NCBI GenBank assembly: GCA_009746045.1 | Contig: RPFO01000497.1 | Location: 1,072,970 to 1,136,969 of the forward strand | DNA: 64,000 bases | Source: Mesostigma viride | Lineage: Eukaryota > Streptophyta > Mesostigmatophyceae > Mesostigmatales > Mesostigmataceae | Reading direction: 5' to 3' | In this document: in pieces, positions 47,621 through 57,100 of the stretch | Numbering within the stretch: position 1 is the first letter of the stretch | Layout: every line of letters begins with the position of its first letter | Program-made: the position numbers and the translations under genes | Notes under the pieces: model-generated | Told to the model about the DNA's origin: nothing | What the model saw: only the letters and a program-made list of their open reading frames with translations | The model's database searches: none

Positions 47621-50299
47621 TTAAAACCTGCGTTGCAGGCTGCTGTCGATCAGCTCCTGCATGTACCGCGTGCAATTAAACACTTCCGGCCGCGCGAGGC
47701 CGTCCACCACTCGGAACGGCCACTGCGCAAAAGGAGCCATCATGCCCGGGATCCCCGCCGCAAGCACCAGATTCCGCTGCACTGCGCACAGCCTGCGCCC
47801 CCGCCGGGTCTTGTCCCCCCCCAGCACCACCGCGAGGAGGCCGATGACCGCCGCAAGCGCACGCAGGGGCCACCGCAGCGTAAGCGTGTTGTGGGCCGCC
47901 GAGAGGGACATGGCGACGAGCTCGGTCAGGTGGCGCCGCGGCCGCACCTTGCACAGGCTGTGCATGAACCCCAGATAGATGATCTTAGCCGCAGGGCGGC
48001 GGTGGCGCCACGCCTCGTCCGTCACCAGCGTCGTGAACTCCTGGAACGAGGGCATGCGCTCCGCGCTCAGGCCCCAGCGGCCGTGACGGCACCGGCCCGG
48101 CGGCTGCGTGCACACTATGCAGACCTGCGCGCCCTGGGAGCTCTTACCACCTGGCGCATACCCATTTTGAGAGGCAGGCATCTCTGATGGTTCAAGGCTA
48201 GTTTTGCCGTGATCCGACAAGCCGTTTTGGCGAGCAGCATCCGACCCCCCCTTGATGCCGGCAGAGGGACTCGCTCCCACTTTCTCGCCCTGTCCCATCT
48301 TGCCCGACATGGGCGGCTGCTCTGCCCCCCCTTGGAGCAGCTGGCCCGAGCCGACCCCCTTGCCGCCGGTGGCAATGCTGGCGGCCGGCCCGCCCCACGT
48401 CCCGTCCTCCACTAGGCCGCCGTTCTTGTCGTCGTCGTCCTCGTGCCCCTCCCTGCCAAAGCAGAGCGCTGCGAGGGAGATGTCCCACCCGGAACCCAGC
48501 GCGTCCCTAGCCTCCTCGGGCAGGAACCCGAGCAAACGCGGCAGGTCCGATGATATAACCCTGGCATCTGCGATACGGCCCACACACAGCGGCCGGCCCA
48601 CCTCCCCTTGTGCCAGTGCTTGTGCATGCGCAGAAGGCCCCAAGGATGCTGATGGAAGTGTTGATGATAGGGGCAGCGTGGCGGGTTGCAGCAGAGGCAA
48701 GGAGGGCCACTGGGTCCAAGCGGACGCGTGGCCCGCAGCGTGCTTCGGCCGCTTGCCTGCCACCTGGTGCAGCACGGCGCGTGCGACCAGGTCCACAGGG
48801 ACCACGGGCAAGTGGGCGCGTGTGACGTGGCACCGCATGACTAGCCAGGTGTGGTCCATCGTGGCCAGGACACCCGAAACCGTGGTGGGCCGATTGCCCA
48901 GCCAGCCGGGCGCAGGGGAGACCCACGCGGAGGTGACGATGCTGGGTCGCACGATGTGGAGCGCGGCCTGGGGTAGGGGATCGACAGGTGGAGTGGCAGA
49001 TGCTAGCTCGTTCGATGCGGGGGCGGATGACAGGGGATGGCTGGGCGCGGGCGTCGTGCGGCCCACGGCGCCCCTGCCGCTCACGCCCGGTATCGACCAG
49101 GTTCCGTCGCGAAGTGCCTGGCTGGCGCGCCGGATGAGCAGCGCCTCGGCGATGACCTTGGAGAAGATGTAAGTGTTAGGGTGGCCGAGCACGGACATGG
49201 CGCGGCAGGCGAGCGGTCCCCCCTCGCGCATGCTCTGGTAGAGCTGGTCCGGGTCAAAGCCGCCTGTGTCAGGGGGTGAGCTGGATAACAGGTGGGCCAT
49301 GCTCGCGTCCAGGAAGGCTGAGTTGGCCTGCTGGAAGGCTGACTTGGGGTGGTCCGCGCGAGGGAGGCCGAACCAAGAGGGACGGTTGCTGGATTCGTGG
49401 AACATGCGAGCAGTCCACCCGGTGACGTACGCGGTGCTCACGTGGACCATGCGCGCGCCAAGTGTCCGCGCGAGCTCGAACGCATTCAGGGTCCCCGTGA
49501 TGTTGTTCTCGGCGGCCACTGGGAGAGGGTCGGTGAACCGCACGATCGCGGCACAGTGAACCACGTGGGTGATGTTATAGTGAACCAGGTCGGAGGGGTT
49601 GACGCCGCACGCGGGGAGCTTGACGTCGCCCTCCACGACGTCGATGAGCTGGTCCCAACGCCGCGAGACCCAGGATTTGCCGGAGATGTCGTCGATTGTG
49701 GGACCGGTGGCGTCGGACCCGCGCGGCATGATCAGAGGGCTTCGGACCTCCTCCAGACGGGCGCGTACCGAGTCTGATCTCTGCTTCGCGTCCCCTTGCC
49801 GTGATTTCCGGATCACGAGAATGACCTTCCCGATGCCGGTCTGATCCGCGCAGCGCAGCAGCTCGAACAGCAGCGCTTGGCCCACGAAGCCCGTGCCGCC
49901 GGTCAAGACGATGGCATTGGACCGCTCACGCTTGTCCTTTCCAGGCGTCGTGTTCGGTACGTTCACTGTTTGGAAAGGGAACGTCTCGTCCAGATCTCGC
50001 AATCGGCTCCTGACGTCCTCTTTTGTGAGTTTAGCTAACCAGGAGCTTGCTAAAAGCAGGCTTGGAGGCAGCGGTTTAGTGACCAGAAAAGGGACGGAAA
50101 GCAATACGAGCAAGTGCCATCCCATGCTCGCAGCCAAAAAACTGGCGACAGAGCTCAAGGCCTGCTTGTGTAGGATAGGCAGCAGTAAATTCCCTACCAA
50201 TTGGAAGCCCAGCTGGGCTTTCGACGGTCGCAACCGGTCCCATATCTGGTCACCTTCCTTCATTTGAAATCCAGCTGCTAGAGCGTTTCTGATATACAC
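47621..50299 (-). CDS. FAR: Fatty acyl-CoA reductase (alcohol-forming), 892 aa
   Basis: Single exon. FARs reduce long-chain acyl-CoA to fatty alcohol with NADPH, usually at the ER, for wax or ether lipids. Seen: hydrophobic N-terminal stretch (about 58-74), Rossmann motif TGGTGFVG (133-140), HVVHCAA (245-251), MVHVSTAYV (284-292), catalytic YIFSK (Y377-x3-K381), LHIVRPSIVTSAWVSPAPGW and VVPVDLVARAVL, both typical of the family. The C-terminus (about 760-892) has RPRRHLTEL and VFNCTRYMQELI and probably corresponds to the FAR_C/Sterile domain, though the match is weak. At 892 aa it is much longer than usual FARs (about 500-600); the extra length is an acidic, Gly/Ser-rich insert (about 590-740). 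A second Met at residue 13 could also be the start. Confidence 0.88.
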   Translation of the reverse strand: MYIRNALAAGFQMKEGDQIWDRLRPSKAQLGFQLVGNLLLPILHKQALSSVASFLAASMGWHLLVLLSVPFLVTKPLPPSLLLASSWLAKLTKEDVRSRLRDLDETFPFQTVNVPNTTPGKDKRERSNAIVLTGGTGFVGQALLFELLRCADQTGIGKVILVIRKSRQGDAKQRSDSVRARLEEVRSPLIMPRGSDATGPTIDDISGKSWVSRRWDQLIDVVEGDVKLPACGVNPSDLVHYNITHVVHCAAIVRFTDPLPVAAENNITGTLNAFELARTLGARMVHVSTAYVTGWTARMFHESSNRPSWFGLPRADHPKSAFQQANSAFLDASMAHLLSSSPPDTGGFDPDQLYQSMREGGPLACRAMSVLGHPNTYIFSKVIAEALLIRRASQALRDGTWSIPGVSGRGAVGRTTPAPSHPLSSAPASNELASATPPVDPLPQAALHIVRPSIVTSAWVSPAPGWLGNRPTTVSGVLATMDHTWLVMRCHVTRAHLPVVPVDLVARAVLHQVAGKRPKHAAGHASAWTQWPSLPLLQPATLPLSSTLPSASLGPSAHAQALAQGEVGRPLCVGRIADARVISSDLPRLLGFLPEEARDALGSGWDISLAALCFGREGHEDDDDKNGGLVEDGTWGGPAASIATGGKGVGSGQLLQGGAEQPPMSGKMGQGEKVGASPSAGIKGGSDAARQNGLSDHGKTSLEPSEMPASQNGYAPGGKSSQGAQVCIVCTQPPGRCRHGRWGLSAERMPSFQEFTTLVTDEAWRHRRPAAKIIYLGFMHSLCKVRPRRHLTELVAMSLSAAHNTLTLRWPLRALAAVIGLLAVVLGGDKTRRGRRLCAVQRNLVLAAGIPGMMAPFAQWPFRVVDGLARPEVFNCTRYMQELIDSSLQRRF

Positions 50300-51254
50300 T
50301 CAAACAAAGCTTTGCTAACGTAGACCGGCATGCATCACAGCGGGTTTGGCTCTTACCTTGTCACACATTTCAGCGCAACAAAGTAAGGTGGGCATGGCAT
50401 GGCGGACAGCTACTGTTATCCATATTCGCTGCCCTGAGTGCGAGTGCTGAATATTGACTTTAGCGTCCAGTACTTCGCTGATTGCCACATGTATGATGTT
50501 GAGGTTGTTGTTGATTGCCACATGGATGCTCAGCCCCGTGCGCTGGGGGGAAAAGTGGCCGCGCCCAGAATGACGTGCCCTGACAGGCGTGCGGTTGGCA
50601 AAGTGATGCGCAAGAGTCTGCGCATCTTGATGCTCAGCGGGCATACGGCACCAGACTGCGGCACCCCTGCATGCCACTGCACCTTAAAGGGATTCTGGAG
50701 CGTTACTTCCGATTTCACACGTGTCGCCTGTTCGTGATTCCAGATGCTTTTCGCTCTCGTCCGCTGGCCAGAGTTTCCCGCGCATTGGCCGGCCACAGTC
50801 GCGCTAGTATGTACAAGTTAGGCGAAGGCCCGGCGTCAGGTCAAAGCTAAAGAAGGTAACGAGTTTACTTTGCTTTTCCGATAACGCAGTCCAAAACCGA
50901 TGGATGATAGATGAGCCTCACTCGAGCCACGGAGTCACTGGAGTGTCACTGGAGTACATCAGTCCATGCTCATGTACAACAGCGCGGGAGTATTAGGCAG
51001 AGATTAGGAAACCGGGTACTATAACCAGTCGTGTTACTTGTTCCAGCGGCCTTCATGCCAAGGCCTTAGGCCACCCTCGGGAAAGTTGGTCCGACAGAGA
51101 TCAGCAGGCACAATACCCGACGTGCATGACGTCGATCCTCGCTGAAAGTCGATGGCATCTAACCCAGAATTAATCGATTGTGCGTTGCCCAGTTTTGTTG
51201 GATAGCTTAAAACTCATGGTCTAGCTCATATCCCAAAGTCGAGTGCGTGCAGGC
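50300..51254. promoter_or_regulatory. Divergent intergenic region, FAR and PATROL1-like genes
   Basis: 955 bp between the two opposed start codons must hold both promoters. Short frames only. I see no named motif. Confidence 0.4.
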
Positions 51255-53860
51255 ATGGAGACCCATGCTGACCCACGAGCCAAGGAGAGGCGCGACTTGT
51301 TACAATTTATTGTGGAAACGTATCATGGCATGGGCCGTATAAGCTTGCCACCGCAAGCCAAGAGCGTAGCCGATATTGACTATTCCTTGCTGGCCGTTGG
51401 GACAGAGCAGCTGATTTCGATTCTGCGAGCTGGGCAGACGCTTGACTTGAGCAACACTCCGCTTGTTCGTGTCAGTCTGGATGCCGCGGCACGCGGCGAT
51501 ACATTCCCTCATTCGGGCCCGGATGCCGGTACTCTGCAATCCTCCACCCCCGAGGTGAGGCTGGGAAGCTTGTACGGTCCGCTCCCCGCGCTAGACGACC
51601 CCGAGCTGTACAACAGCGGCAGTGAAGGCGACCAGCCCGTCGTATCGGCCGACCTGTCTCCCTACGCTAGCACCCTAGATGAAAGCCACGGTACCGCCCT
51701 GCAGAGCACGGCGTATGCCGTCCTGTGCTGGTGCACGGCGGAGGAGCTGGGCAGCGAGGATGCGCTGGCGATCATGCAGGAGCAGCTCGGGCTCCAACCC
51801 GGCGAGGCGTCCGCGATACGCGGCGTCGTGGACAAGATGATGGGATCGGGCCACGTGTCCGCCTCCATGCAGCTCCCACTGCACCTGCTTCTCTCGTTAC
51901 GGCCATCTCATTTCCCCTCCCACAAGCATTTCACACGTTGGGTGCTGGGCCAATGCCGCGTCCTCTCGGAGGGCCTCCACTTGGCGCTCACGGAGCCATC
52001 ATCAGGGCAGGAGGGCCAGAACTCGGCCCAGGAGCCGAATGAGGGCCAGGCGGGGGTCAAGGACGTTCTGGGCAAGCTGGATGGGCTTGTTCGTGACGTG
52101 GAAGCGCTGACCACGGCAACACAGTGGGAGGAGCCGCGCTACCTCCGGGCAATGGCCACGCTTCGGGCGTACGTCACGGATATCTCCGAGGCAGGATCCC
52201 CGGATGTGGGCCTGGCCCCAACAGGTACTGCCCGTTGGTGCCTCTTTCCTTATCCATTGACGCACTGCTCCCCTTTGTCCTTCCTGTTCCCTCTGGGCGC
52301 TGCCCCCCTGCCACCTGCTCCTTGCCACCTGCTGCTTGGCGCATGTGGCATTGGGGGAGGGGCATGGGGCGGGGGGCGGGGGGCAGGGGGCGGGGGGCGG
52401 GGGGCAGGGGGCGGGAGGCGGGAGGCGGGGGCGGGGGCGGGGGCGGGGGCGGGGGGCGGGGGCGGGGGGCGGGGGCGGGGGGCGGGGGGCGGAGGGCGGG
52501 GGGCGGGGGCCGGGGGCGGGGGCGGGGGGCGGGGGGCGGGGGGCGGGGGGCGGGGGGCGGGGGGGGGGCGGGGGGCGGGGGGCGGGGGCGGGGGGGGGCG
52601 GGGGGCGGGGGCGGGGGCGGGGGGCGGGGCGGGGGCGGGGGGCGGGGGCGGGGCGGGGGCGGGGGGCGGGGGCGGGGGCGGGGGGGGGGCGGGGGGCGGG
52701 GGCCGGGGCGGGGGGGCGGGGGCGGGGGGCGGGGGCGGGGGGCGGGGGGCGGGGGGGGGGGGGCGGGGGCGGGGGGCGGGGGGCGGGGGCGGGGGCGGGG
52801 GGCGGGGGGCGGGGGCGGGGGCGGGGGCGGGGGGCGGGGGGCGGGGGGCGGGGGCGGGGGGCGGGGGCGGGGGGCGGGGGCGGGGGGCGGGGCGGGGGGC
52901 GGGGGCGGGGGGCGGAGGGCGGGGGGCGGGGGGCGGGGGGCGGGGGGCGGAGGCGGGGGGCATCGGGCAGCGGGCAGCGGGCAGCGGGCATGGGGCAGGG
53001 GGCGCATTACTTGTGTCTTCGTGTGCCCGCTATGTTGGGAATTAATGAATCTTATTAGTTAACACATAGACTGTGTCACGTGAGCATGAATCCTCCAATG
53101 TTGGGGATGTCACCCCTTGTGTGAGGGTGGTGAAAGGAGGCAGCGCATCTGGCGGTTGCGTATCTTCAGGCTGGTCGCAGTGGCAGGGAATCCGCTTCTC
53201 GGGGCCCTAGGCTTCACAAGTGTGGCCGCTTCCCCTCACCCCCTCTGCTCAACAGGAAGGGCATGGCTCATGTCATCTTGGCGAGGTATAGCCCTCTCAC
53301 GCCATCGCACCCCTCCATTGCTCCTCTCATCCCGCCTGCTTTATTGAAGTCGCGCTGCGGATCATCCTCGAACACCAACCTCGACCCCATCCATCATCCT
53401 GCACCCCCCCTCCTGTTCGTGATCACTCGTCTCCCCATATCCACTGTCATCCGCCCCCACGTGACGCAGTCACGTCCTTATTAATTAATTAAACACGTGC
53501 TCCCCCCCCTTCCTGTTCTTCATACCCCCCTTCAACCTTCATTCCCCCCACCCTTTTTTGTTCATCATCCCCCGCCCCCCCTTGGATGCATTCCTTTCCG
53601 CCACAAACACCCCTGCACACACCCCAGGCTGGCACTTCCGCTACCCACTGAGCATGCAGCTCTACGAGACGCTCCTGCGCAGCATCTTCGACGTTCTCGA
53701 GGAGGAGGAAGGGAAGCTGATCGAGGAGGTGCCCACCGTGCTGGAGGCGCTGTCCACCACGTGGGGCGCGTTGCACGTGACCAAAGTCACCCACGCGCTC
53801 ACGCACGCGTGGGTGTTGTTCCGGCAGTACCAGGCCACGCGAGAGCTGGGGCTGGGACTT
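51255..53860 (+). CDS. PATROL1: PATROL1/unc-13-like MUN-domain (DUF810) protein, 5' part
   Basis: Predicted exons 51255-52224 and 53628-53860 (first about 401 aa); the gene continues beyond the window. Plant PATROL1 is a MUN-domain tethering factor that brings the plasma-membrane H+-ATPase to the cell surface; unc-13/Munc13 proteins prime vesicle fusion. Exon 1 begins METHADPRAKERRDLLQFIV; an upstream in-frame TAG makes 51,255 the first ATG. Exon 2 (GWHFRYPLSMQLYETLLRSI, THALTHAWVLFRQYQATREL) aligns with plant PATROL1 (YHLNVRLYEKLLLCVFDIL, HYTCYAWVLFRQYV). Splices: ACAG|GTACTG (phase 1) with CCCCAG|GCTGG, then GGACTT|GTACGT (phase 0). Intron 1 (1403 bp) is filled with a G-rich repeat. Intron 2 contains donor echoes and then at least 9.8 kb of satellite. 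Confidence 0.82.
52366..52970. repeat. G-rich (GGGGGC)n-type tract, about 600 bp, PATROL1 intron 1
   Basis: Runs of 4-12 G separated by single C (occasionally A) continue from 52,366 to about 52,970; the G-rich strand is the sense strand of the gene. Three long frames on each strand are pure Gly/Arg/Ala or Pro/Arg/Ala and are repeat artefacts. Confidence 0.97.
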
Positions 53861-53904
53861 GTACGTGGTTTGGTGGTTGGGAGAGCAGGGCTGATTGCAC
53901 TCGT

Positions 53905-54120
53905 AGGGAGAAGCAACAGGAGCTGGGGCTGGGGCTGGTACGCGCAGCAGTGTTGATCGAATTGCGCAGTGAATCAGGTTGCGCTGAGTTCGGTTGCGCG
54001 TTGAGTATTGATGAGGAGCAACCTGGCAGCTGGTACTGGGACGGGTACGTGCGGCAGTGTTAATCAAGGTAGGGTTAACAGCAAAAGGTAGTGGAGAGCC
54101 ATGTGGCAGCTGGGATTTGG
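53905..54120 (+). repeat. Donor echoes of PATROL1 exon 2
   Basis: Exon 2 ends GAGAGCTGGGGCTGGGACTT|GTACGTGG. Copies: AGGAGCTGGGGCTGGGGCTG|GTACGCGCAGCAGTGTT (53,919 on), GGCAGCTGGTACTGGGACG|GGTACGTGCGGCAGTGTT (54,023 on), and a weak GGCAGCTGGGATTTGGATC (54,102 on). The latter precede the satellite, which begins about 54,175. Confidence 0.82.
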
Positions 54121-54174
54121 ATCGGATGCACAAGTCATGAGGGGGAATGTGAAGGGCGGGAATATGCGGGGCAG

Positions 54175-57100
54175 TTGTGGGGTTCTCTCGCTGCAATGCT
54201 GGCAGTTGTGGGGTTCTCTCGCTGCAATGCCGGCAGTTGTGGGGTTCTCTCGCTGCAATGCGGGCAGTTGTGGGGTTCTCTCGCTGCAATGCCGGCAGTT
54301 GTGGGGTTCTCTCGCTGCCATGCCGGCAGTTGTGGGGTTCTCTCGCTGCATTGCGGGCAGTTGTGGGGTTCTCTCGCTGCATTGCGGGCAGTTGTGGGGT
54401 TCTCTCGCTGCAATGCCGGCAGTTGTGGGGTTCTCTCGCTGCAATGCCGGCAGTTGTGGGGTTCTCTCGCTGCAATGCGGCAGTTGTGGGGTTCTCTCGC
54501 TGCAATGCGGCAGTTGTGGGGTTCTCTCGCTGCAATGCCGGCAGTTGTGGGGTTCTCTCGCTGCAATGCCGGCAGTTGTGGGGTTCTCTCGCTGCATGCC
54601 GGCAGTTGTGGGGTTCTCTCGCTGCAATGCGGGCAGTTGTGGGGTTCTCTCGCTGCAATGCCGGCAGTTGTGGGGTTCTCTCGCTGCAATGCCGGCAGTT
54701 GTGGGGTTCTCTCGCTGCAATGCCGGCAGTTGTGGGGTTCTCTCGCTGCAATGCCGGCAGTTGTGGGGTTCTCTCGCTGCAATGCGGCAGTTGTGGGGTT
54801 CTCTCGCTGCAATGCCGGCAGTTGTGGGGTTCTCTCGCTGCAATGCCGGCAGTTGTGGGGTTCTCTCGCTGCAATGCCGGCAGTTGTGGGGTTCTCTCGC
54901 TGCAATGCCGGCAGTTGTGGGGTTCTCTCGCTGCAATGCCGGCAGTTGTGGGGTTCTCTCGCTGCAATGCCGGCAGTTGTGGGGTTCTCTCGCTGCAATG
55001 CCGGCAGTTGTGGGGTTCTCTCGCTGCAATGCCGGCAGTTGTGGGGTTCTCTCGCTGCAATGCCGGCAGTTGTGGGGTTCTCTCGCTGCAATGCGGCAGT
55101 TGTGGGGTTCTCTCGCTGCAATGCGGCAGTTGTGGGGTTCTCTCGCTGCAATGCGGGCAGTTGTGGGGTTCTCTCGCTGCAATGCCGGCAGTTGTGGGGT
55201 TCTCTCGCTGCAATGCCGGCAGTTGTGGGGTTCTCTCGCTGCAATGCCGGCAGTTGTGGGGTTCTCTCGCTGCAATGCCGGCAGTTGTGGGGTTCTCTCG
55301 CTGCAATGCGGCAGTTGTGGGGTTCTCTCGCTGCAATGCGGGCAGTTGTGGGGTTCTCTCGCTGCAATGCCGGCAGTTGTGGGGTTCTCTCGCTGCAATG
55401 CCGGCAGTTGTGGGGTTCTCTCGCTGCAATGCCGGCAGTTGTGGGGTTCTCTCGCTGCAATGCGGCAGTTGTGGGGTTCTCTCGCTGCAATGCCGGCAGT
55501 TGTGGGGTTCTCTCGCTGCAATGCGGGCAGTTGTGGGGTTCTCTCGCTGCAATGCCGGCAGTTGTGGGGTTCTCTCGCTGCAATGCGGCAGTTGTGGGGT
55601 TCTCTCGCTGCAATGCCGGCAGTTGTGGGGTTCTCTCGCTGCAATGCCGGCAGTTGTGGGGTTCTCTCGCTGCAATGCCGGCAGTTGTGGGGTTCTCTCG
55701 CTGCAATGCGGCAGTTGTGGGGTTCTCTCGCTGCAATGCCGGCAGTTGTGGGGTTCTCTCGCTGCAATGCCGGCAGTTGTGGGGTTCTCTCGCTGCAATG
55801 CCGGCAGTTGTGGGGTTCTCTCGCTGCAATGCCGGCAGTTGTGGGGTTCTCTCGCTGCAATGCCGGCAGTTGTGGGGTTCTCTCGCTGCAATGCCGGCAG
55901 TTGTGGGGTTCTCTCGCTGCAATGCCGGCAGTTGTGGGGTTCTCTCGCTGCAATGCCGGCAGTTGTGGGGTTCTCTCGCTGCAATGCCGGCAGTTGTGGG
56001 GTTCTCTCGCTGCAATGCCGGCAGTTGTGGGGTTCTCTCGCTGCAATGCCGGCAGTTGTGGGGTTCTCTCGCTGCAATGCCGGCAGTTGTGGGGTTCTCT
56101 CGCTGCAATGCCGGCAGTTGTGGGGTTCTCTCGCTGCAATGCCGGCAGTTGTGGGGTTCTCTCGCTGCAATGCGGCAGTTGTGGGGTTCTCTCGCTGCAA
56201 TGCCGGCAGTTGTGGGGTTCTCTCGCTGCAATGCGGCAGTTGTGGGGTTCTCTCGCTGCAATGCCGGCAGTTGTGGGGTTCTCTCGCTGCAATGCCGGCA
56301 GTTGTGGGGTTCTCTCGCTGCAATGCCGGCAGTTGTGGGGTTCTCTCGCTGCAATGCCGGCAGTTGTGGGGTTCTCTCGCTGCAATGCGGGCAGTTGTGG
56401 GGTTCTCTCGCTGCAATGCCGGCAGTTGTGGGGTTCTCTCGCTGCAATGCCGGCAGTTGTGGGGTTCTCTCGCTGCAATGCCGGCAGTTGTGGGGTTCTC
56501 TCGCTGCAATGCGGCAGTTGTGGGGTTCTCTCGCTGCAATGCCGGCAGTTGTGGGGTTCTCTCGCTGCAATGCGGGCAGTTGTGGGGTTCTCTCGCTGCA
56601 ATGCCGGCAGTTGTGGGGTTCTCTCGCTGCAATGCCGGCAGTTGTGGGGTTCTCTCGCTGCAATGCCGGCAGTTGTGGGGTTCTCTCGCTGCAATGCGGC
56701 AGTTGTGGGGTTCTCTCGCTGCAATGCCGGCAGTTGTGGGGTTCTCTCGCTGCAATGCCGGCAGTTGTGGGGTTCTCTCGCTGCAATGCCGGCAGTTGTG
56801 GGGTTCTCTCGCTGCAATGCCGGCAGTTGTGGGGTTCTCTCGCTGCAATGCCGGCAGTTGTGGGGTTCTCTCGCTGCAATGCGGCAGTTGTGGGGTTCTC
56901 TCGCTGCAATGCCGGCAGTTGTGGGGTTCTCTCGCTGCAATGCCGGCAGTTGTGGGGTTCTCTCGCTGCAATGCCGGCAGTTGTGGGGTTCTCTCGCTGC
57001 AATGCCGGCAGTTGTGGGGTTCTCTCGCTGCAATGCCGGCAGTTGTGGGGTTCTCTCGCTGCAATGCCGGCAGTTGTGGGGTTCTCTCGCTGCAATGCCG

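Noticed and set aside
48252-49172. 306-codon plus-strand frame antisense to the FAR gene
   Set aside because: A GC-rich shadow of FAR with no recognisable domain.
52002-53062. Long Gly/Arg/Ala and Pro/Arg/Ala frames
   Set aside because: Translation of the intronic G-rich tract; codons are dictated by the repeat. The exon-1 frame must stop at the ACAG|GTACTG donor because the homologous next exon is at 53,628.
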